The position numbers were made by a program, and so were the translations under genes. From the NCBI GenBank assembly GCA_963995525.1, contig OZ023207.1, positions 35,881,792-35,945,791 on the forward strand: 64,000 nt of DNA, given 5' to 3'. Below the pieces are notes generated by a model that saw only the letters and a program-made list of their open reading frames with translations, did not search any database and was not told the origin of the DNA. Shown one piece after another: positions 1 through 9,010 of this stretch. Origin of the DNA: Escarpia spicata (taxonomy: Eukaryota > Annelida > Polychaeta > Sabellida > Siboglinidae). The number at the start of each line of letters is the position of its first letter. Position 1 is the first letter of the stretch.

Positions 1-107
1 CTGTTCCAAAAGACAGCACTTCTTCTATGAAGGTAGGACATAAGTCATACATTGCAATTAGTTTAAAAAAATTGACCTCAGTCATTCTAATAATAGTATC
101 ACTAACG

Positions 108-310
108 TATTGTGGCATGGTAACATAGTGGTTAGATCATCAGAATTGTTTGTCTCTGCTATTTCAAAACTTGTGGAGTTTTGCTCACTCCACATTGCTC
201 CAGTTCACTCGGATATATAAATGAGTACCTGGCAGTGGTACTGGTTTTGTAGTATATGCTGTGTGGAGCTGAATATTTCCCAGAGGAGGATGGTGGTTGA
301 ATGGACAGGA
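108..310 (+). mobile_element. Partial tRNA-derived SINE
   Basis: A tRNA-like head (GTGGTTAGATCATCAGA, resembling an A box) is followed by the family body words TTGCTCCAGTTCACTCGG and AATGAGTACCTGGCAGTGGT. The same body words occur in the SINEs near 16.1, 20.3, 22.7 and 62.4 kb. The 3' part is diverged: the GCTTTGAGCAGTCCT tail block of the other copies is not recognisable here. Confidence 0.5.
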
Positions 311-788
311 CTGTAAATCGTTAACTATTTCACAGAGATGGCGTGAATACTTCACAACTGTATTCACTTATTTTAGTGTAATAAATTCTCCATGTAATAG
401 TAACGATAACAAAATACAGTCACTGTATATACCATATATAAGATACATGACAAAAACGAGTGATGATAAATGCAACTGTGGAGGACTGTCATAATGGGAT
501 GCCTTGTTTGTAAGGATCAATATTATTTTATCAATGTCTGATTATGAATATTTGGTCATTTGAGTACGATTCAAACAGTCAACAGTTTTAAACACGATTA
601 CCGAGTGCAATTATAGAAGACATATTTATACATTATTGTCATTTGGAAAATGGCGTTACAAAGTTCAGCCGACCAGTCGTAAGGAAAGTAATTCACAGCA
701 GCTTACTAACAATATATAGATGCTGATGGGTTTGTTGCTTTTTGTTGGTAAGAATGTTATTACAATACTGTATGTCCTGTTTATTATA
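311..788. other. No gene recognised
   Basis: AT-rich sequence with short overlapping open frames on both strands and no recognisable domain. It ends at a TATTATAG that could be a splice acceptor for the exon-like stretch that follows. Confidence 0.4.
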
Positions 789-789
789 G

Positions 790-1118
790 GGACGAAAGCA
801 CGGCTCGTGTTGTCTGCTCTGGTATGGAACTTATGGCCAAACCCTAGCGCAGACAACCCTGTTAACGTGGCGAATGTCTGGTCAAGAAGGCGCAAGCAGT
901 GGGTGCTGCAAAAGACAACACTGCAGCAGATTTACCTGCAAACCCACATGCACATGCTGATGGAAAGAGTGAATGATGTGTTTGTGAGAAATCAGAAACA
1001 GCCAGGAATCACTGTCCCAACTGGAATAACTCTCCGTACCTTTCGGACCCAGCCTGCCATGGATCCACCAAATGAACTGTCTATATGCAGCCCACCTGAG
1101 AGACCTGAAATAAAATAA
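790..1118 (+). CDS. Candidate terminal exon, unknown product
   Basis: An open frame of about 110 codons runs from an AG dinucleotide (788-789) to a TAA stop at 1116-1118. Its base composition is clearly richer in G and C than both flanks. AATAAA-type words lie at and just after the stop (around 1110 and 1125), as expected for a last exon with a poly(A) signal. The peptide contains basic and glutamine-rich stretches (WSRRRKQWVLQKTTLQQIYL) and a proline-rich C-terminus. I recognise no family. The frame stays open upstream to an ATG at 720, but that part is AT-rich and hydrophobic and looks intronic. Alternatives are a decayed transposon fragment or chance. No partner exon is visible in the window. 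Confidence 0.3.
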
Positions 1119-2590
1119 GGTTCAAATAAATTTACTAACATTGTTAGCAGGTGATGTATGAAAATGGGTTTGAGGTAGTTCATTCCCTTGTCAAATTGGT
1201 ATATATCAACAAGCAGTGTTTGTATGAAATCAGTTGAACCTTTCTTCAATTCTCACATAGGCATGCTACTCAAAATGTTCTAGAATTATCCTATGTTGTT
1301 TATTATTAAACACTAAACAATTTTTTTCAGATTTCTGCTAACTATGCCTAGTATATACACTTTATGAAACATACATATTATATGTTTATACATTTTAAAA
1401 TTGCTCTTGCTTTGCTTGATGTTCTGAGTACTGTAGTACTATCGTCATTGTTGATATATGTCAATAAATATTTAACAACACATTTAACTGCAGTTATAAC
1501 ACATGAATCTATACTTACTTGTTTGTTGGCGGGTCTAGTTGCCAGTTATCTAACCGAATGTGATTCATAGTAATTAGTATATTTCCTTGGCCATTCGTAA
1601 CGCATCGTAGTCCACCTGCAACAAAGAACCAAGCGTTTAAATGAAAGTATTATATGAATTATAAATTAATGTTATTACATGTATGACTATGGAACTTTCT
1701 TTATATTAAGGACTGAGTCTGAAATAAACTTATCTGATCTTATCTTAAGCAAACAGGGATAGTTATTACTACAGTGGAACCTCGCTATATGGTCACGTTA
1801 GTAATACAGCCTTGGCATAGTATAGGATATCAGTACTACTGCTAGTAAGATAACGTTTATCCAGTCCCAAGGGTGACCTTAAAAGTGAGGTTCAAGTACA
1901 TTATTTCAGCTAAAAACCGATCGCTTTATCATTCTGAATGTAGCCAATTTCACAAGAAGCACGGATTAGGTTTGTCTTTCTGTATTTATTCAATTCAAGC
2001 CTATTAAAAGAACAATTAATACTGCCACACATTTTTCTCATACGGTGATACACATGCATAGTCGTTACTGTAAATATAATAATGGGGACACAACAGTTAA
2101 CCTGTTTCTTTTCTATCATAGCCGTGAACAATTTGGAACTCGGTTCCTGGAACCGTTTTTAAAAGGGCGAAGGTATAACTTTAGGTAATATTCCCATAAA
2201 ATATAAAACTGGACACCCGGACACCAAGCCCACGGCACTGGCATGAGAACCGAGGACTGTTGTCGAATCGAGGTGTCACCGAGCTGTCGACTCACTCAGT
2301 TCATACGTTTATTTATTTAAATTATTACCTAGCCCGGACCTCATAATGAGCAGTTATTTACGCTAGACACATAAATAATTACCTTTACCGCCATGTTCTG
2401 CGTGCTGACGAGTCGCAGCCGTTTTCTGACAGCAGACACTCCTTTCCGAAAAAAAAAATCAACTTGGCACTTTCCACAGCGACACCAGTCGCCAGTCAGT
2501 TACGTCTCGGCTTGTTAGTCGCCTCTGCATTTCTACTTCCCGCGCGTCTTCTTTAACATGCTTACTGTCACCAAAACGCTCTGGTCTATC
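1119..2590. other. No gene recognised
   Basis: Mostly AT-rich sequence. From about 2,130 to 2,590 it becomes more mixed in composition and contains a poly(A) run near 2,450. Read on the minus strand, this would be the intron side of the candidate exon at 2595-2689. No domain or repeat was recognised. Confidence 0.4.
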
Positions 2591-2594
2591 TTAC

Positions 2595-2689
2595 AATACT
2601 GGCCCTTGTCTTTGCGGTTGAAACCGATATCCAGATACTTCTGAATCCATTTCATCAGACGAAGAATCAGAACCGTAACGACATGCCAT
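2595..2689 (-). CDS. Candidate first coding exon, acidic/serine-rich N-terminus
   Basis: On the minus strand an ATG at 2689-2687 opens a 31-codon frame beginning MACRYGSDSSSDEMDSEVSG, ending exactly at a good splice donor (CCAGTATT|GTAAGA, GT at 2594-2593). The frame meets a stop one codon into the putative intron, so the coding potential ends where the donor lies. The surroundings are richer in G and C than the flanks, with CG dinucleotides further into the putative intron. Short serine/aspartate-rich N-termini followed by a YRF-P motif occur in the intracellular-domain P2X7-like proteins that are common in aquatic animal genomes; that comparison is from memory and weak. No downstream exon was identified on this strand in the 2.5 kb left of it, so this is only a lead. 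Confidence 0.28.
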
Positions 2690-3337
2690 GTTGTCTAAAC
2701 TCAGTGGGTAACATCGCACAGCGCCACCTGACGTTTTGTGGAAACACTAATACACACAAAATCTAGAAAAGTACGCAACATTGCCTATATAATTTTCTGT
2801 TCAACAATGGCGCGATTCATGAAATTCAATAGAGGGTGTGTTCAAATATGTTTTACTAGTAAACCACTGACGTTAAAAATATGATTATACTTGATAATAG
2901 TTAGTTTGCATTAATTCTTTTAGGTGCTTAATACCAAGAAGTTCTTTTATGTTTTTCTTTAAATATTTATATCTGATTGACCGAATAATTTTTAAATAAA
3001 TCAAAAAGCAAAAGAATCTTTCAACATAGCATGCTTGGCAATATTTGAAAACGGGGTAAACGCATAGATCTACGTATGACAGTGAGCTGGTATAGAATGT
3101 GCAAGGTGCTAGGTGGAAGGGAGGAAATAGTGTTACTTCTATATTTGAACATGAAAGTCCTCGTTCTGGAAATATTAAAGGAAACATTTATCGCTCCTCC
3201 GAGGAGTAACGACGTAAGCAGAAATATTTGCATATCGGATACAAATTCGTGGTAGATTGATTAGGGGCAAATAGGTACTTCTCCCTATTTGTTACCTTGG
3301 AAAACCTTATTTTCTAATACACATTTCAACCAAAAGT
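2690..3337. other. No gene recognised
   Basis: The first part would be the promoter side of the minus-strand candidate exon. The rest is AT-rich with no recognised coding or repeat content. Confidence 0.35.
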
Positions 3338-3440
3338 GTCGGGGGCCTTTTCTGACTGGCGGCCGTCTTGGATTTCTCAAAGAGGAGCGGCCATTTTGTT
3401 TTCCCTACCAACTAAACGTTTGAGTGAACGAGCAATGAGC
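3338..3440 (+). repeat. Dispersed repeat, inverted partner at 12.5 kb
   Basis: About 95 bases (TGGCGGCCGTCTTGGATTTC, then ...CCATTTTGTTTTCCCTACCA) match the reverse complement of 12,515-12,607 with scattered mismatches. The homology stops on both sides. GGCGGCCATCTTGGATT-type words are common at the ends of DNA transposons and also occur inside the 36 and 54 kb elements, so this is probably a solo transposon end. Confidence 0.55.
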
Positions 3441-3988
3441 TTGTTACACTGCCTTTATCAATGTAGTGAGCTTGTAACAAAACACAACATGGCCTCTCAT
3501 CAACTCTTCTATCCATTGACTATGTTGAGATGAGCTTCCTAGCGGCCATACCAGTACTAATTTCCCATAGATCATGTCAATCCCTGTCACAATGTTTGAA
3601 AAGTTCACATTAACATATATATCATGAAACCAATGGGCCTATTTAACTGTTTTTTAATAATGGACTTATTGACCTGGCACAAAGTGCAATTTATCGACTT
3701 TATAATTTCTCACTTATCAATTATCGCCACATATTCCTATCAACACATTTTTGGTAAATGATGCCCTAGTGTACAAAACGTTTGACGAAATAGTTATTCA
3801 CAAAATACATTTCCATATAAGGCCTAGGCTTTCACTGCCATGTACAAACCATGTGACTCTCGAAACGCCATCAAGCAGCCGTATACTTATTTGCTTGAGT
3901 GATTATAACCCAGTTATCAGCTAGAACTTTATAGACGTTCGCCCTAACGATCACACCTTTTATATAGTAGCTTGTATAACCTTTACAG
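3441..3988. other. No gene recognised
   Basis: AT-rich, no domain seen. It ends at the 3' terminus of the minus-strand LINE that follows. Confidence 0.35.
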
Positions 3989-4244
3989 TGATGATGTTGG
4001 TTTATTACAGACAATATGACACAATACATTCGATATTTGATGCACATTTGATAAATGCATTGTTATAGTGTTTATAATGTTATAATACGTACATATATTG
4101 TAATACGTATGTAATTCCATGATGCATGTAGAATAATTAAAAAAGATGAAGAAGAGACAGATAGTGCAATTAAAGAAAAGAAACAATACAAATCGCAGCA
4201 GTATTATTGCCATGAACACACGCATTAGAATGCAACAATGAATG

Positions 4245-5870
4245 CTAATTATATAAGTCACTAATATCATTTACTGACAAAAATATCTTGAGTTGATATT
4301 TAAACGTTGCAAGTGCATAGGTATGATCCACTGTTGTTGTTATATAGTTCCATAGCTTAACACCTCGATGTATAATGGTTTTATATAATATGTTGGCTTT
4401 AGAAATCGGTACATGTAGTTGCGCCGCATGGCGTGTCCTATAATTGTGGAGTTCGTTATTTCTAATGAATACCCTTGTCATAACCGATGGAAACATATTC
4501 TTGAAAATTGTATACATATACAGGATAACTTTGTATTCGTAGATTTTTATATTGGTAAAATCAAAAGCTTCGTGAAGAATTGGTCTGTGTGCGCTCTGTA
4601 TGGAGCTGACAACATTAGACGGCCTGAATACTTTTGTAATTTAATTAAGGAACTAAAATACGTGTTACAGGCTCCTCCCCACACTTCGATGCAATTGGTT
4701 AGATACGGATACAAAAACGTATAGTATAAAGTCACAAGGGATGATCTACTCAACGTTATTCTTGCGTTACTTATAATTCCAACAGCTTTTGCTACTTTAC
4801 ATTTTATATACTATATATGAAAAGACCATGACAAATTATAATCAATTATAATTCATAAGAACTTTGTGTTTTCGACTTGAGTAATTTGCAGCTAACCAGT
4901 AAAGATCCTGATTTGATTAGGCACCTTTTTATTTACTGACTTGAAAAAACAATACGTGTTTGAGTTATATTTAAAGAGAGTTTATTACTGGTTAACCAAT
5001 TTGCAGTTCTTGATTCATAACAGTCCCCAGCTCATTAAAGTAGTTACCACTGACAAAAAACATTTGCATAATCTGCAAATATGATAGGGAAAAGGATATA
5101 TGATATATTACCAACGTCATTAATATAAATTAAGAATAACAATGGTCCTATTATTGACCCCTGTGGAACACCACAGCATGTAGGCTGGAAGTTCAATTGT
5201 ACTCCATTAAATAAAACACACTGCCTTCTATTGGACAAATAACTTTCAAGCCAGGCAAGTGCTTTTCCGCTAATACCATAATGTTCTAGTTTGTTAGGTA
5301 ATATTGTATGATCAACTAGGTCAAAAGCTTTACTGAAGTCAAAAAATACTTCCAGTACATAATTACCATTGTTTATAGGTGTAGCTATTTTATCTACTAG
5401 TTGCATAAGAGCCATATTTGCAGAATGCTTCTTCCTAAATCCAAATTGATAATCACATCAAATGTTTGTTCATAAAATTCATTAATCTGTTGTACATTAA
5501 TCTTTCTAGAATTGTTTAGAAGACTGACAAAATCGATATTGTACGATAATTGTTTACGATCGTCTTGTCACCTCCTTGTATATCGGGATAACTTTTGCAA
5601 TTTTCATATCGTCTAGAAAATACCTTTACCTATCAATAACTTAAGAACATGTGTTACGGGACTTAAGAAAGTACGATATGTTAATTTAACAATAATGAAG
5701 TTATTAAGTCCCATCCTGGACTTTATATTTTGAGATCTTTAATAATAGTTTCTACTTCATTAATTTCAATAGGTAACATAAATACTGTAAGCAAGTATCG
5801 ATGTTTGATATACATTGAAGGGTCAATACCATTTGGGATCATCTTTCAGCCAGTGATGGTCCAATATTAA
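4245..5870 (-). pseudogene. LINE reverse transcriptase, decayed
   Basis: In minus-strand order: SPGWD, AKVIPIYKGGD with NNYRTISIL, a frameshift, QFGFRKKHSANMALMQLVDK, FFDFSKAFDLVDHTILPNKL (first catalytic Asp), GVPQGSIIGPLLFLIYINDV, and FADYANVF, where the second Asp of the FADD box has become Tyr. A stop-rich stretch follows, and then the C-terminal region (LEVWGG-like IEVWGGACN, HNYRTRHA, GVKLWN, FKYQLKIFL). The lost catalytic Asp and many stops show it is inactive. The motif set is typical of Jockey/CR1-group RTs. Confidence 0.8.
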
Positions 5871-6389
5871 CATAATAGTTATTGGAATTTTCGGCAATTA
5901 CCGGTTTTTATCGGTTGTTAGCTAATTGTTAGTAATTATCTTCGGAGATTGTACATACTTCTTATTTTATTAATGATTTGCTTAATTAGTTGCAATGATT
6001 TAAACACGTTCGACTGATTTTTCTTTAACATATGTTGATAGTGATTCCTTTCAGCTATTCTTAGAATCGAGTTGAGCTTGTTGCGATATACATTATAGTT
6101 AGTTTAATTAGTAAGGGTTGGTGATTTTTGTAGTAAACACAATTTTTTTTAATTTTTTTTTTATAAAGGTCTTCAAGACATGAAAACCATGGTTTTATAT
6201 TACTGTATTTTTGTGTAATCTTTATTTCGGGAAAGCAATTAGAACAAGGCTTACCAAACTCTGAATATAATTAATCATTTGGGTCGTCAAGCTAAGAAAT
6301 AACATTATACCAGTCAACATTAGATAGACTTGCTTTAAAGCTTGCTATGTTCTGGTCGGTATAAAGCCTCTTAGCTATATATTGTTATT

Positions 6390-7862
6390 ATATAATAATA
6401 ATAATAATAATGTATTTATTTCAGACAATCATCATGTCCACATATACAAGTACATCAATAAAAGTATGTAAATAAATATAAAAATACATCGATAAGAACA
6501 ATATGTTTAAAAATTATATAAATCCCGGACCCACTGGTGCCGCAGTTTCGAAGTACAATACACGTCGCTAGTTTTAATGCTATAAATAATGGGATTCAAA
6601 GACATGTCAATCCTATTCATTAAGCTAAAAATAGCCTTTCTGATTACACATTTACCCGAGCTGACATTAGCTGTAGCAAACATGTGGCTAGCGCTACATC
6701 TCATGGGCAAATTGTTCAATATTCTGAAAGAGTTATTATATGCAACAACGAATTGCTGAAAATTAACTTTTCTAAAGTTCACCCATAACGCACACATATA
6801 GATATTACCAAAATACGCTGTAAATAGCTTATTTTTTACAGCAGTTGAACAAAAGTGGAACTTTTGACGTAACATGTTACTCTTGGCATACAAAAGTCTC
6901 ACTTTGGCTTGCATGTCAGACTCATCAGACAAGTTATTAGAAATGACATGTCCAAGATATTTACAAGAGGTGGCAAAGTTTAGCTTCTTTCCTCCTAATG
7001 TCATTTCTTTAGACAGATTTGACATTCTAGATTCAAAGTACATGACCAGGGATTTACCCGCATTGTATTGCACGTCGTGCTCACATCCATATGAGTAACA
7101 CATGTCAAGTAGTGTTTGTAGTCCTTTAGCAGAAGGTGCAAACAGAAGTAGATCATCGGCATATATAAGGTGATTAACAACCATGTTACCAAGACTACAA
7201 CCGATTTGTTTTTTGTGCAGTTGTATACTCAGATTATCCATATAAATGTTAAAAAGCAAAGGGGATAACTTCCCACCTTGCTTAACACCATTGCCTACCG
7301 AGAAGAAGTCCGAGTAGGTATTTCCCCATCGTATGCATACATACTGGTTATTGAATTCATTGCTGAGTACTCTTAAGATATAGTTCGGTACATTTCGTTG
7401 TTCTAGTTTCGTTAAAAGTTTATATCGGTTGACACGATCAAACGCCTTTGATGCATCTAAAAACGCGACGTGCATAGCTGAACCATGTTCAGTGTAGAAC
7501 CTTAATAATTCCTTAAATGCAAACACGCATAACTCTGTTCCATGTTTAGGCTTAAAGCCAAATTGATTAGGAGTGGTTTCCAAGTACATTTCCATTCTGT
7601 TAAAAAGAACAGTGTCTATTATCTTCGAAAATATGTTCGATAGACATATTGGCCTATAATTCCCTTTGTCGTTTACTCGTCTATTCTTGTCTTTAATAAT
7701 TGGTACAATAACAGACTGTGAAATTTCTGTTGGTAAATAACCATGCACCAGAATCGAAGACACAAGGATAGACAAAAGCACAGCGAGTTGATAATCAGCG
7801 AACTTAATATGTTCTGCATTGATACCGTCCAGACCTGGTGACTTATATGTGTTGAACAACAA
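6390..7862 (-). mobile_element. 5'-truncated LINE nested in another LINE
   Basis: The element consists of an open RT frame plus about 115 bases of 3' UTR ending in an (ATT)n tail at 6,393-6,411. It lies inside the minus-strand LINE between that LINE's endonuclease and its linker. TATTGT occurs next to both junctions (about 6,383 and 7,864) and may be a short target-site duplication. Its RT is of the same family as the LINE at 41.4-44.2 kb. Confidence 0.8.
6507..7862 (-). CDS. Non-LTR reverse transcriptase, C-terminal 451 codons intact
   Basis: The frame is uninterrupted. Residues 8-13 (SPGLDG) open the RT; YRPICL lies at 69-74, NQFGFK at 99-104, the first catalytic aspartate in FLDASKAFDRV at 134-144, GVKQGG at 192-197, LSPLLFNIYMDNL after it, and the catalytic YADD box at 234-237. 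The C-terminal thumb and tail run to a final HQWVRDLYNF. All visible catalytic residues are kept, which suggests a young insertion, but the endonuclease and the first ORF are missing (5' truncation), so it cannot be an autonomous element. I take the frame from the junction with the host LINE; the first in-frame Met is at the junction and is not a natural start. Confidence 0.88.
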   Translation of the reverse strand: MLFNTYKSPGLDGINAEHIKFADYQLAVLLSILVSSILVHGYLPTEISQSVIVPIIKDKNRRVNDKGNYRPICLSNIFSKIIDTVLFNRMEMYLETTPNQFGFKPKHGTELCVFAFKELLRFYTEHGSAMHVAFLDASKAFDRVNRYKLLTKLEQRNVPNYILRVLSNEFNNQYVCIRWGNTYSDFFSVGNGVKQGGKLSPLLFNIYMDNLSIQLHKKQIGCSLGNMVVNHLIYADDLLLFAPSAKGLQTLLDMCYSYGCEHDVQYNAGKSLVMYFESRMSNLSKEMTLGGKKLNFATSCKYLGHVISNNLSDESDMQAKVRLLYAKSNMLRQKFHFCSTAVKNKLFTAYFGNIYMCALWVNFRKVNFQQFVVAYNNSFRILNNLPMRCSASHMFATANVSSGKCVIRKAIFSLMNRIDMSLNPIIYSIKTSDVYCTSKLRHQWVRDLYNF

Positions 7863-8576
7863 TTATTGTCGATAATATTGCCAAAACAAGTTTCCGCGCT
7901 ATTAAAAGTTAGATTATTTGTAAACATATTGTCAATAAGTGTGGCAGATGTAGCAGTTACCCTAATTGGTTTGCTACTTAATGGAATATATGACATAGTA
8001 TACATACATTCAAGACATTCGGAGCTAGGTACATGTTTATAAAAATTTAATAGGTTGATATTGAAATAACCCATGATATAACTTAAGCAATTATGAATAG
8101 TGTTTTACGATAGCTAGCAAGACTGTCGTAAATACATATATGTCTTAGTCTGGCGGCCTGTATACGACTCCTATAATGACGTTCCTATTAAGAGTAAGTG
8201 TACATTTGTCCAATTAGATAAACACACACTCTATATCCGCATTACTTTTATCTAAATCTTGTCTACGTTTGTAAAGAAGCGAATCTTTTATGCAGACCAC
8301 CACGCCACCACCCTTTTTATTGTTCCCATAGTTACTCACCATATGGTATCCTGTGATGTTATAAGGATCGATATTGCTTTCCTAGAGCCATGTTTAAGAA
8401 AAAGCAATTATCGAAAACGAGTGACTGATATTGGCAAAATAATTTTCAAATTGTTGGTGGTGGCGAGGCAGACTTATAATATTGACATGAACAACATAAA
8501 ACGTTTGATGTGTTACACCAAGTTGGAGGCATGAAGTATTAAATGTATTTTCTATATGATAATTATACTTATTCAT
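7863..8576 (-). pseudogene. LINE AP-endonuclease domain
   Basis: Frames on the minus strand read HVNIISLPRHHQQFENYFAN, then SFSIIAFS, then a glycine stretch KKGGGVVVCIKDSLLYKRRQ, then NVIIGVVYRPPD, and finally a GYFNINLLNF segment with SATLIDNMFTNN. These correspond to the N-terminal LNIRSL, the S-ETWL region, KGGGV, VVYRPP and DFNINLL motifs of the apurinic endonuclease that nicks the target DNA in Jockey-superfamily LINEs. Several frameshifts and at least one stop separate them. The domain is cut off at 7,862, where the nested LINE begins; the C-terminal SDH motif is not seen. Confidence 0.75.
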
Positions 8577-8745
8577 GCTTTGAGTAAATTCACAATAATA
8601 ACTTGTGTCAGGGTCAGTGTTAAATAGGAAGTTTGTATCTGGCGCACTGTTAATTTCAAATGGTATAAACTCTTTATTTTCTAGTTCTTGGAATGAGAAA
8701 GAAATATTAATATGCGTCCAACTTTCAGAGATGACGTCAATAAAT

Positions 8746-9006
8746 TCACTGGCATTGTCGATATGATTTTATGGAAAAATACTGGACAAACATTTCATCT
8801 AACACCAGTGCTCTCGAGCAGTAATCTCGAGCATTTTGTTTGTTCATTCCTTTTATACAATTAACGTGATATTCTTTACAAGGAATACGTTGTAGAACAG
8901 TAGAACAACCATGCGCTCTCTTTGTACATATTTGATACAAGCATTTATCTTTATTCATTGTCGATCGTGGTGAACATGTAATCTTGCTACGATTCAAAAT
9001 GTGCAA
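8746..9006 (-). pseudogene. LINE N-terminal Cys/His-rich fragment
   Basis: An 86-codon frame with spaced Cys and His residues (CSPRS, CLYQIC, CSTVLQRIPCKEYHVNC, DYC). Just downstream comes a stretch reading FSFQELENKEFIPFEINSAP, then the endonuclease start. Many invertebrate LINEs carry a PHD-like zinc-binding domain directly before the endonuclease with this kind of ELPF-like transition, and the position fits that. The Cys/His spacing is not canonical, so zinc binding is inferred. It belongs to the LINE interrupted at 7.86 kb. Confidence 0.5.
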
Positions 9007-9010
9007 ACAT

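Larger units (their letters stand above)
3989..9010 (-). mobile_element. Near-complete LINE (Jockey/CR1 group), split by nested LINE
   Basis: Reading right to left, the order is: cysteine-rich N-terminal frame (9006-8746), acidic stretch and endonuclease (about 8,740-7,865), a foreign LINE (7,862-6,390), then the endonuclease-RT linker (about 6,390-5,870), the RT core (5,860-5,060) and the RT C-terminal region (4,753-4,245), followed by a 3' UTR ending near AATAAACCAACATCATCACT. Removing the nested LINE gives a normal Jockey-superfamily order over about 3.6 kb. Frame breaks and stops are frequent, so it is dead. The clade is not resolved by eye; a CR1/Rex/Daphne-like position is most likely. 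Confidence 0.8.
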
